A DNA stretch of 35,844 bases from Chitinophagaceae bacterium (GTDB lineage: Bacteria > Bacteroidota > Bacteroidia > Chitinophagales > Chitinophagaceae): assembly GCA_947379895.1 (NCBI GenBank), contig CANCPA010000023.1, forward strand, positions 1 through 35,844. Direction: 5' to 3'. Made by a program: the position numbers and the translations under genes. The stretch's first letter is position 1, and each line of letters starts with the position of its first letter. A model generated the notes under the pieces. It saw only the letters and a list, made by a program, of their open reading frames with translations. It made no database searches and was not told the DNA's origin. This document shows, piece by piece, positions 1 to 7,002 of the stretch.

Positions 1-240
1 GAATTACTGCCTATTTTATTTAAAAATAAACTTCAAAAATTGTATCTACAAAAATCAAAGAATGTTCTCTATGAAATGGTTAGCCTCGCAAATGCCGCAC
101 TCAATTTATCGATACTACTACCATTGAAACCCGTCATTACAAAAGATACAATGCGTGCGTTATTTTCTAATTATCCTACTCTTTTTCTCGATTCACTACA
201 AGTACTTGAGACTAAAATGGCTAGGGCCTTTAACAACTAA
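1..240 (+). CDS. 3' end of an unidentified gene
   Basis: The reading frame is open from the first base of the window to a TAA at 238-240, so this is the C-terminal 79 residues of a longer protein whose start lies outside. It contains a Lys-rich stretch followed by an amphipathic, Leu-rich helical region and ends in ...KMARAFNN. I do not recognise a family from this fragment. The next gene starts 5 bases after the stop on the same strand, so the two are probably co-transcribed. A short reading from an internal TTG at 40 is less likely than continuation of the upstream gene. Confidence 0.6.
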   Translation, partial: ELLPILFKNKLQKLYLQKSKNVLYEMVSLANAALNLSILLPLKPVITKDTMRALFSNYPTLFLDSLQVLETKMARAFNN

Positions 241-245
241 AATAC

Positions 246-1109
246 ATGCCTTTAGCCAATTATGCATTTTATACGGGTGCCATCCTTTTTGTGGTGGCAG
301 ATGCACTGCAAAAAACGACTTCTAAGGGCGTATTAACATGGCGCTATTTGTCTAAAAGGTCTGTCTATACATCAATCGTATCTATCGCTGCCACCTTTAT
401 TATTTATGGTTTCCATACCTTTCCTACCATTAGTATTGCACTGCAAATAGCCTTGTGCTCATTTTGTTGTGGATTAGGACTTTTATTCTATATCAAGGCC
501 GTCAATAGTCTCAAGTTTTCTAATGTAGGTTCTCTTGCGATAATCGGGAATGTAATTAATCACTTATCAGGTTTGGTATTGTTTCATGAAAAACTACAAA
601 AGCTAGACTTGTTATGCTTTGGATTGATGAGTTTTGGTTGCGTATTTCAATTAATTTATTCACCTAATCTAAGAGGGGCGAAGTATGTCATATGCAGCTC
701 GTTTTTCTGGACAATGGGCTATGTATTATTGTCGTATGTGTTGAAACAAACACCAAATGTTTATTGGAGTGTACCAATCATGGAGGTCAGTATATTGGTG
801 ATGAGTATTTTTGTATCTTACTTTTTCTATAAAAATGAAATCTTACCCGACGAAGAAAGATTATCTAGCGTAAAGGGTAGGTTAGTCTTGCTCTTGATTG
901 CCTTATTCATCTATTTTGCTTCCTTATTAAATAATTATTCCTTTCAGCAATTACCCCTTACTTCGATCAACTTCTTTCAATTGTCTTTAATGCCGATAGG
1001 CTATGTACTAAGTCTGAAAATATTTAAAGAGCGACCTACAAAGGTCGAACTGATTAGCTTTTTAACAGGCTTTGCAGGATTTGCATTATTTATATTTACA
1101 CATAAATAG
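246..1109 (+). CDS. EamA/DMT-superfamily-like transporter
   Basis: This 287-residue protein is almost entirely hydrophobic, with about ten predicted membrane helices separated by short loops. That is the size and layout of drug/metabolite transporter (EamA) permeases. The two halves look like an internal duplication, with a longer polar loop (about residues 197-212, NEILPDEERLSSVKGR) between them. An E-K-L motif after a helix in the first half (FHEKLQK) and F-K-E-R-P in the second half resemble the conserved glutamate positions at the end of EamA repeats. The substrate cannot be told from sequence. It follows the upstream gene by 5 bases, which suggests an operon. The family call rests on topology and these weak motifs. 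Confidence 0.7.
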   Translation: MPLANYAFYTGAILFVVADALQKTTSKGVLTWRYLSKRSVYTSIVSIAATFIIYGFHTFPTISIALQIALCSFCCGLGLLFYIKAVNSLKFSNVGSLAIIGNVINHLSGLVLFHEKLQKLDLLCFGLMSFGCVFQLIYSPNLRGAKYVICSSFFWTMGYVLLSYVLKQTPNVYWSVPIMEVSILVMSIFVSYFFYKNEILPDEERLSSVKGRLVLLLIALFIYFASLLNNYSFQQLPLTSINFFQLSLMPIGYVLSLKIFKERPTKVELISFLTGFAGFALFIFTHK

Positions 1110-1126
1110 AAACAGCAAGATTAAAA

Positions 1127-1288
1127 ATGGCACATATTGTAATGAAATATACATTGAGAAGTATAGTTAAAGCCCCAATGCTAGGACTTACTACCAATGA
1201 AAACAAATTGAATAAATCAATTTTCCATTTTATAGGAGCTACTTCAATTGATTCTATCAGTAAAAATGACTCAACAGAAATGAAATGA
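1127..1288 (+). CDS. Possible 53-residue small protein, unidentified
   Basis: An ATG 17 bases after the transporter stop opens a frame of 53 codons starting MAHIVMKYTLRSIVKAPMLG and ending at a TGA at 1286-1288. No signal peptide, membrane segment or familiar motif is visible. It could be a real small gene at the end of the transporter operon, a decayed gene remnant or chance. Its stop overlaps (ATGA) the start of another 64-codon frame that runs antisense through the 3' end of pdxH. I consider that second frame a shadow. Confidence 0.2.
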   Translation: MAHIVMKYTLRSIVKAPMLGLTTNENKLNKSIFHFIGATSIDSISKNDSTEMK

Positions 1289-1318
1289 AAGAATATCTGT
1301 TTTACTACACGAAACCAA

Positions 1319-2008
1319 TTAAGGCGCTAATCTTTGCTTTGTCCATACTCTATTTTCTCCTAGTCTATATTCTATTCTATCATGTAATCGACTTGCACGT
1401 CCCTGCCAAAACTCAATTACCGTGGGAACCAAACAATAGCCCCCCCAATTTTCAGGTCTTTGAACAGCTATTCCTTTAAACCGTTGTTCAATCTCCTCCA
1501 CTTTTTTTTCTAACTCTGCCCTACTATTAATTGGCTGACTTTGCGGCGAAACCCATGCTCCAATCTGACTTCCTCTTGGTCGACTATTAAAATAGGTATC
1601 CGATTCAATTGTTGAAACCTTTTGTAACACACCTTCAATCCGTACTTGCTTATATAATTCTAGCCACAAAAAAGTCATAGCAGCGTGGTCATTTCCTTCT
1701 ATTTCTTTTGCTTTACGGCTTCCATAGTTTGTGTAAAAAACAAACCCATTTTCGTCAAATCCTTTTAAGAGTAAGATTCTGTTTGAAGGGCTTCCGTTAG
1801 CCTGAATTGTAGAAAGACTCATAACATTAGGTTCATTCAGCTTATTGGAGACAGCCTCATTAAACCAGACTTCAAATTGATCTATTGGATTTTCCTTCAG
1901 GGTATCTTCATTTATCCCATCAGAGATATATTCGTTTCTGAAATTAGCAACTAATTGCCTTAGCGATTTAGTTTTGAAATGATTGATAAATGTATTTAAT
2001 TGACTCAT
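1319..2008 (-). CDS. pdxH: Pyridoxamine 5'-phosphate oxidase
   Basis: PdxH oxidises pyridoxine 5'-phosphate or pyridoxamine 5'-phosphate to PLP using FMN and oxygen; it is the last step of vitamin B6 synthesis and salvage in the cytoplasm. The 229 residues match the family's usual length of about 210-230. Hallmarks seen: SNRILLLKGFDENGFVFYTN near residues 74-93 (FMN and substrate contacts), NYGSRKAKEI, then NSRPRGSQIGAWVSPQSQ around 142-159. The C-terminal block has EFWQGRASRLHDR and the family's terminal RLAP. It starts at an ATG followed by SQLNTFINHF. No partner gene in the B6 pathway is adjacent. The protein looks intact. Confidence 0.96.
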   Translation of the reverse strand: MSQLNTFINHFKTKSLRQLVANFRNEYISDGINEDTLKENPIDQFEVWFNEAVSNKLNEPNVMSLSTIQANGSPSNRILLLKGFDENGFVFYTNYGSRKAKEIEGNDHAAMTFLWLELYKQVRIEGVLQKVSTIESDTYFNSRPRGSQIGAWVSPQSQPINSRAELEKKVEEIEQRFKGIAVQRPENWGGYCLVPTVIEFWQGRASRLHDRIEYRLGENRVWTKQRLAP

Positions 2009-2253
2009 TTGACGAACAGTTTAGCAGATATGTACTTTGAATTCTGAAAACGCAAAAGTAATCTTCTAATGCAAGCGGATGCTATGAAGTATCATAAAAT
2101 GTTTTGGTAAAAGTTTAGTTATACCCAAACAAATTTGATTAGTAATTCATGTTACACAGCATTTAAACAATTAATAGGATTTTACACTTTAAGTTATGGG
2201 CTTACTATTACGACTTAAGTCTAAAAACATAAATCAACTATTTTGTAACATTA

Positions 2254-2651
2254 CCGTAATTGGGTGTATAAAAGCTTTTCGCTTACCATTACTAAAATAC
2301 ATTATCACCAATGTATTTTAGTAATAATTTCCACACAGCTAAATTTATAAAATAGCATTTTTTAAAATTGTTTTTCTAGTACTCGCTTTCTCACCAGTCC
2401 TTAAATAAGCCACCTTAGGGCAATCTGCTTTCAGCGAAGCTGAAATTGAGAAAAATTCGTAGAATATTTTTTCTCAAAAGGTTGAACGGAGTAGCGTATT
2501 TGCCCCTTTAGGGGTTGGGGCGCCTGCCGGCTAAGAGGCAAAAAAATCGAATAAATCCATATTCTAATCGGTTTGAACTTTTAGCTTTCATAAATCGAAT
2601 TTATTTAGGGTTAATATTTTAAGCGAAAAACTTTTATGCACCCCCGTAATT
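2254..2651. mobile_element. MITE-like inverted-repeat element A1 with 8-bp target duplication
   Basis: The core at 2262-2643 (382 bp) is bounded by inverted ends, GGGTGTATAAAAGCTTTTCG on the left and the complement of CGAAAAACTTTTATGCACCC on the right. It is flanked by a perfect 8-bp direct repeat, CCGTAATT, at 2254-2261 and 2644-2651, as expected for a target-site duplication. There is no ORF inside, so it would need a transposase in trans. It is rich in hairpins: a perfect 16-bp stem at 2288-2303/2310-2325, TTTCAGC-gaa-GCTGAAA at 2429-2445, a long AT-rich stem at 2446-2477 and a GC-rich palindrome near 2501-2531. It fills most of the 2009-2731 gene-free stretch; I see nothing else there. 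A shorter relative lies at 23070-23160. Confidence 0.75.
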
Positions 2652-2731
2652 TGTAATGCACCTGATTTAAGTTTAGCCGTAAAATAGAATATAATAATCT
2701 GTGTCTTTTACGATGAATCAATCATTCTCGC

Positions 2732-3364
2732 TTACTTACTTTCCTTGTTAACAATGGGTTTTGCGTATCCAAAACGTGCAGTTCTTTCTGTTTTATAATA
2801 GGCATCTACGCCAACGCAAGTCATAGTGCCTGCATTTTCAATAGCAATAAAGCCATCCTCTTCAATCAAGCTTGCATCCATCAATATATCAGTCACATAG
2901 CCAATCACTAAAAAAGTATTATTCTGCTTAATTGGTACTATCTCAGACAATTCTAACGCATATTTTATAAAACTTTCTTTTACAAAAGGAGCTTTAATTG
3001 AGTTGATATATTGTGCCTCGAGACTAACAGCCTCAAATTCATTAATTTCTACAGGATATTTAGCGCTACTCTGATGAGCCTTGTTTACAAAGGAAGGATG
3101 TATATGATTAATTGTATATGCACCTGTAGCTTTTATATTACTAAGTGTATGTGGTGCAGCAGCTAATGGTCTGTTGATGAATCCAATCAAAGCAGGATCA
3201 GAACCAAGATGAACAATACTACTAAACACAGCCAAATTAGGTTGTCCATCCTCATTAACAGTTCCTATTAGACTAGCAGATTTGAAACCAGAAAGACAAT
3301 TAATGAAATTGGCACGATAAAATCGTTCCCAAGTTTTGATGGTATCTATCGAAATATGTTGCAT
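2732..3364 (-). CDS. Flavin reductase-like FMN-binding protein
   Basis: This 210-residue protein has the layout of flavin reductase-like/split-barrel FMN-binding proteins. An N-terminal strand (ASLIGTVNEDGQPNLAVFSS, about residues 30-49) is followed by a loop giving GFINRPL. A central NIKATGAYTINHI segment matches the conserved 'N-I-x-x-x-x-x-x-V-N' region of this family. There is no signal peptide, so it is probably cytoplasmic. Such proteins bind FMN and serve as NAD(P)H:flavin reductases or as small oxidoreductases; the substrate cannot be assigned here. It is transcribed divergently from nadC with about 118 bp between the starts. Confidence 0.75.
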   Translation of the reverse strand: MQHISIDTIKTWERFYRANFINCLSGFKSASLIGTVNEDGQPNLAVFSSIVHLGSDPALIGFINRPLAAAPHTLSNIKATGAYTINHIHPSFVNKAHQSSAKYPVEINEFEAVSLEAQYINSIKAPFVKESFIKYALELSEIVPIKQNNTFLVIGYVTDILMDASLIEEDGFIAIENAGTMTCVGVDAYYKTERTARFGYAKPIVNKESK

Positions 3365-3469
3365 ATTATTAATAAGGATTGACTTACCAAAAAGTTTATT
3401 TATTCATCTTGACAAACAAACTTTATTCACTCCTATTTTAGAACCCTTTTTCTTTTTGTCATTTCCCCG

Positions 3470-3477
3470 TTACTTTG
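3470..3477 (+). promoter_or_regulatory. Probable -7 promoter element of nadC, very close to the start codon
   Basis: TTACTTTG differs from the Bacteroidota -7 consensus TAnnTTTG at one fixed position and ends 5 bases before the nadC ATG, so transcription would begin at or next to the start codon. aroQ at the far end of the window has an almost identical arrangement. I see no well-placed -33 TTTG: the nearest, at 3455-3458, is too close. Confidence 0.45.
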
Positions 3478-3482
3478 CAGAC

Positions 3483-4337
3483 ATGAATAATGAACTATTA
3501 AGGCAACTTATTACAGCTGCATTGAAGGAAGATATTGGCGACGGCGACCATAGCACCCTAAGCTGTATTCCTAAACATAAAAAAGGAAAGGCAGTACTTA
3601 AAATTAAACAAGCAGGAATATTAGCAGGTATAGAAGTTGCACGAAAAATTTTTGAACAAGTAGAACCTACATCAATCTTTACCGAATACAAACAAGATGG
3701 TAATAAAATGGAAGTAGGCGAGAATGCTTTTGAAGTGGAGGCCTCCATTTATACGATACTAACATGTGAACGTTTAGTGTTGAATTGTATGCAAAGGATG
3801 AGTGGCATTGCAACACTTACACATCTCTATACCCAAAAACTTAAAGGATATAAGACTCGACTTTTAGACACTCGGAAGACAACACCTAACTTTAGATTAC
3901 TTGAAAAAGAAGCGGTCAAAATTGGTGGTGGCACAAATCACCGCTTTGGTTTATATGATATGATGATGCTAAAAGATAATCATATTGACTATGCAGGAGG
4001 ATTAGAGCCCGCAATCGAAAAGGCATTTGATTATGCAAATGTCCGCGAACCTAAACTTAAAATTGAGGTTGAAACTAGAAGTCTTGAAGATGTGAAAACA
4101 GTTTGCCGGATTGGTAAAGGCAAAGTATTCAGAGTTATGCTCGACAACTTTACTCCACAACAAATTACTGAAGCTTTAATACTTATTAATGGAGAATTTG
4201 AAACAGAAGCAAGTGGAGGAATTAACCTAGAAACTATTGAAAGCTTTGCAGCTACAGGTGTTGATTATGTAAGTGTGGGTGGATTAATTCATCAAGCACA
4301 AAGTTTGGATTTGAGTTTAAAAGCTGTTATAGTATAG
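3483..4337 (+). CDS. nadC: Nicotinate-nucleotide pyrophosphorylase (carboxylating)
   Basis: NadC makes nicotinate mononucleotide from quinolinate and PRPP, releasing CO2 and pyrophosphate, in de novo NAD synthesis. From the ATG at 3483 the product has 284 residues, the usual size. Seen: an N-terminal EDIGDGDHST motif, ERLVLNCMQRMSGIAT, the quinolinate/PRPP-binding LLDTRKTTPNFR followed by GGGTNHRFGLYD and MLKDNHI. Later come EVET, RVMLDNF and EASGGINLE. The frame extends upstream to 3336, but that part is antisense to the flavoprotein gene and lacks family similarity. MNNELLRQLITAALKEDIGD is therefore the natural start. nadA and nadB are not in the window. Confidence 0.96.
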   Translation: MNNELLRQLITAALKEDIGDGDHSTLSCIPKHKKGKAVLKIKQAGILAGIEVARKIFEQVEPTSIFTEYKQDGNKMEVGENAFEVEASIYTILTCERLVLNCMQRMSGIATLTHLYTQKLKGYKTRLLDTRKTTPNFRLLEKEAVKIGGGTNHRFGLYDMMMLKDNHIDYAGGLEPAIEKAFDYANVREPKLKIEVETRSLEDVKTVCRIGKGKVFRVMLDNFTPQQITEALILINGEFETEASGGINLETIESFAATGVDYVSVGGLIHQAQSLDLSLKAVIV

Positions 4338-4501
4338 TAAAATACAAGTACAATATTATTGTTTAAATGAGCACTTGCACATTTTTGTATAATCCGTACA
4401 TCAATACTTATTCAAAACACTTCATTTTTAATTTATTATTTTAATTAATTCTCAACCATTAATTAATATTCAAGCAAAAGACTGATCTCTTAATATTTAT
4501 A

Positions 4502-4524
4502 ACTACTCAGGAGGTTTTACCACT
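4502..4524 (+). repeat. Left arm of an inverted-repeat element interrupted by the group II intron
   Basis: ACTACTCAGGA followed by two bases and TTTTACCAC is found inverted at 6562-6584 as GTGGTAAAA, two bases, TCCTGAGTAGT. Without the intron the two arms would be about 111 bp apart, giving a MITE-like element of about 157 bp. I found no convincing target duplication outside the arms. Confidence 0.6.
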
Positions 4525-4531
4525 AGGAGCA

Positions 4532-6457
4532 GTGTGTCACGAGAAATAAGAATGCAAGTGATTGTTTCGTAATTGTATGAATGATGATAGTAGGTCTATC
4601 GTACACGCCTTACAACAGGGATGTACAAACCGCCCAAAGGTGCTGTTTTGAAAAGAAACGGTATTGAGCGTTTGGGTTAAAAGGTGTCGCAAGGCATCAG
4701 GTGCGTGTAATGGAGTTGAATGAGAATGAACCGTTGATGAAGTATCGAAAAAGTGAAAGACGAGAGCAAAACTGTTGAGTTGTTCTATTGACAGGATAAG
4801 ATTGTAGCGGGTGGCTGTTTACTGGCTACAGGCTCTCCGTTATAGAGACGGCAAGAACATTACACAGGCGTTTGTACGAAACGTGAGAAACTTCGCTGAC
4901 AATGTGCCGACGAGCAGGAACGAGAAAATACTGCGGTATTTGCCACGGGAGTAGGAAGCGACTAAGGTTATCATCGTCCTCAACTATTCGCAACAAAGGC
5001 GGATGGAAGGTGTCAGGAAGTGACGGATATGCCCGTAGTAGTGATGAATATTCTGTAATGGGGTAGGAGCGAAGGGGCGTAGTTATCTGGTTTGAGTATT
5101 TGAAAACACCTAATGAAAATTGGCAAGATGGACAGAGAAAGAACAAAGTCTTTTGAAGTGAGTCAGGAGGCGGTTTATGAGAGTTACCTGAATGTGTGTA
5201 AGAAAGATGGCGGTGCAGGCATCGACAAGGAGACGATTGAAGAATTCAATAAGAACCTTGGTGGCAATCTGTACAAGATTTGGAATCGCATGGCATCTGG
5301 GAGCTATCAACCACCACTAGTTCGCACGGTATTGATTCCGAAGAAACAGGGGGGCTTTCGCCCGTTGGGCATTCCAACGGTAGGAGACCGTATTGCACAA
5401 GGCGTGGCGAAGATGTATCTTGAGCCTATCCTTGAACCCCTGTTCCATATTAATTCATTCGGGTATCGCCCGAACCGTAGTGCACATGATGCCCTGGCGC
5501 AATGTGTAGAGAACTGCAAAACACATTCATGGGTTGTGGATTTGGACATCAAAGGATTCTTTGATAACATTAATCATGATTTGATGATGAAAATGGTGTC
5601 TTATCATACTAATGAAAAGTGGGTATTGCTGTACACTGAACGTTGGTTGAAAGTAGGAGCGGAACAGGCTGATGGCAGTATTGTGTCGAGAGAAAAGGGG
5701 ACGCCACAAGGAGGTGTTATCAGTCCCTTGTTAGCGAATCTTTATCTTCATCATGCGTTTGATATGTGGATGGGAAAGTATTTTCCGAATCATCCTTTTG
5801 AACGTTATGCAGACGACATTATTGTGCATTGCAACAGCAAATCCGAAGGCGAGGAGGTACTTGAAAGTATCAGGAAGCGACTATTAGACTTTGATTTAGA
5901 GTTGCATCCGGAGAAGACGAAGTTGGTTTACTGTCAGGACTATAAGCGAGGAGAAAAGCACGAGCATAACAGCTTTGTGTTCCTAAGTTATAGTTTTCAG
6001 CCACGAAGCATGGAATGTAAATTTAATGAGGGAAGGGGCATAACTGCTTTTGGTGCAGCCATCTGCTGCAAAGCCAAAGTGTCGATACGAGAAGGGATAA
6101 GGGTAGTGTTTGACCCACACAAAACGCATCTTCCACTTGAACACATAGCTAAGAAGCTGAACCCTAAAATTAGGGGCTGGCTCAATTACTACAGCAGGTT
6201 CAATGCGGATATAGCAAAACGGGTCTTTTATTATCTGAATGAATTGATAAGGAAATGGATAAAGAAGAAGTATGAGCTGTCAGGCATAAAATGGGTTGTA
6301 AGGAAATATGACCAATATGTAAAGACAGACAGAAACTTGTTCTTTCATTGGCAAAAAGGAATAATATAGAAGGCTGGATAACAAGAGCCGTGTGAAGGGA
6401 GACTTTCACGCACGGTTCTGTGAGAGGCTCGGGCTGAAATGCCCTTGCCTACTCGAC
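4532..6457 (+). mobile_element. Group II intron (ribozyme plus encoded reverse transcriptase)
   Basis: The proposed 5' end is GTGTG at 4532, matching the group II GUGYG rule. About 580 non-coding bases follow, as expected for ribozyme domains I-III, and then the reverse transcriptase frame. Domain V is clear at 6385-6418: 34 bases, starting GAGCCGTG and closing CACGGTTC, with the catalytic AGC. Domain VI follows, with a likely branch-point A in CCTACTC at 6451, and the 3' end is placed at the AC of ACTCGAC (6456-6457). The ends are inferred from motifs and may be off by a few bases. The intron sits between nadC and the SUI1-like gene, inside a short inverted-repeat element, and interrupts no gene. 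Confidence 0.88.
5113..6369 (+). CDS. ltrA: Group II intron reverse transcriptase/maturase
   Basis: This 418-residue intron-encoded protein splices its host intron RNA and copies it into new DNA sites. Seen in order: the RT fingers (VLIPKKQGGFRPLGIPTVGD, about residues 72-91), the palm with VDLDIKGFFDNINHD, the GTPQGGVISPLLANLYLHH block and the catalytic FERYADDIIVH. The maturase-specific (GIIM, domain X) segment LNPKIRGWLNYYSRF lies at about residue 345. There is no C-terminal HNH endonuclease domain, so mobility would have to rely on nicked or single-stranded targets. The stop is 15 bases before domain V, as is usual when the ORF is looped out of domain IV. All key residues are present, so the protein may be active. 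Confidence 0.96.
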   Translation: MKIGKMDRERTKSFEVSQEAVYESYLNVCKKDGGAGIDKETIEEFNKNLGGNLYKIWNRMASGSYQPPLVRTVLIPKKQGGFRPLGIPTVGDRIAQGVAKMYLEPILEPLFHINSFGYRPNRSAHDALAQCVENCKTHSWVVDLDIKGFFDNINHDLMMKMVSYHTNEKWVLLYTERWLKVGAEQADGSIVSREKGTPQGGVISPLLANLYLHHAFDMWMGKYFPNHPFERYADDIIVHCNSKSEGEEVLESIRKRLLDFDLELHPEKTKLVYCQDYKRGEKHEHNSFVFLSYSFQPRSMECKFNEGRGITAFGAAICCKAKVSIREGIRVVFDPHKTHLPLEHIAKKLNPKIRGWLNYYSRFNADIAKRVFYYLNELIRKWIKKKYELSGIKWVVRKYDQYVKTDRNLFFHWQKGII

Positions 6458-6561
6458 CAAGGTTTTCAAAAAGAAACACAAGGATTTATTGTTTGTAATC
6501 GCTTACACTCATCAATTTTATTAGAAAACTTTGTGTCCCTTGTCTTTTTCATTGTTTCCTT

Positions 6562-6584
6562 TGTGGTAAAATATCCTGAGTAGT
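6562..6584 (-). repeat. Right arm of the intron-interrupted inverted-repeat element
   Basis: This is the inverted match (20 of 22 paired positions by eye) to 4502-4524. It lies 28 bases before the SUI1-like gene, so the element may carry or displace that gene's promoter. Confidence 0.6.
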
Positions 6585-6612
6585 AGATAATATCTAAAAC
6601 GAATTTATAATT

Positions 6613-6960
6613 ATGAGCAAGAAAATTAAACCTGTAAACAATGGTTTTGGTGGATTAGTTTATAGTACAAATCCTGATGTAAAACTTGATGGAGAAGATT
6701 TAGATGTCCCCGATACCTTACCCGCCAAACAACAAAAACTACGCATACGATTGGAAACTAAACATCGTGCAGGAAAAGCTGTAACGATAGTCGCAGGATT
6801 TATTGGCAATGATGATGACCTTCAAAAATTGGGCAAGCAATTAAAAAATCATTGTGGAACAGGCGGTAGTGCTAAAGACAATGAAATAATTATTCAAGGT
6901 GATCAAAGAGAAAAAGTACTAAAATATCTTTTAGCAAACGGATACACTCAGTCTAAATGA
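6613..6960 (+). CDS. SUI1/eIF1-like translation factor (YciH family)
   Basis: The 115-residue protein has a variable N-terminus (VYSTNPDVKLDGEDLDVPDT) and then the SUI1/eIF1 fold. The latter is marked by LRIRLETKHRAGKAVTIVAG (about 43-62), LKNHCGTGGSAKDNEIIIQG (about 77-96) and DQREKVLKYLLANGY. Bacterial YciH proteins (E. coli 108 residues) are homologues of eukaryotic eIF1 and have been linked to start-site fidelity and stress-time translation. The family is certain; the role here is inferred. The gene lies just downstream of the mobile intron and converges with the TPR gene, with only 42 bases between their stops. Confidence 0.93.
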   Translation: MSKKIKPVNNGFGGLVYSTNPDVKLDGEDLDVPDTLPAKQQKLRIRLETKHRAGKAVTIVAGFIGNDDDLQKLGKQLKNHCGTGGSAKDNEIIIQGDQREKVLKYLLANGYTQSK

Positions 6961-6974
6961 TGAGCAACTCATCA
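6958..6974. terminator. Weak hairpin between convergent genes
   Basis: TGATGAG-caa-CTCATCA forms a 7-bp stem that includes the stop codon of the SUI1-like gene, followed by a short AT-rich run. It could serve as a terminator for both converging genes, but it has no strong T-tract. Confidence 0.3.
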
Positions 6975-7002
6975 CTCATAATTTTCTGTTCCTCTTTCAA
7001 AA

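Noticed and set aside
1285-1479. Forward 64-codon frame overlapping the preceding small frame by ATGA
   Set aside because: All but the first dozen codons are antisense to the conserved C-terminus of pdxH, which explains the open frame and its hydrophobic look.
3336-3482. Possible 49-residue N-terminal extension of nadC
   Set aside because: It overlaps the flavoprotein gene and the promoter element, and family members begin at the MNNELL... region.
4826-5146. Reverse-strand 106-codon frame before the reverse transcriptase
   Set aside because: It lies in the ribozyme part of the group II intron and has no protein-like features.
6392-6583. Forward 63-codon frame after the reverse transcriptase
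   Set aside because: It spans ribozyme domains V and VI and the right inverted repeat, which are structural nucleic acid.
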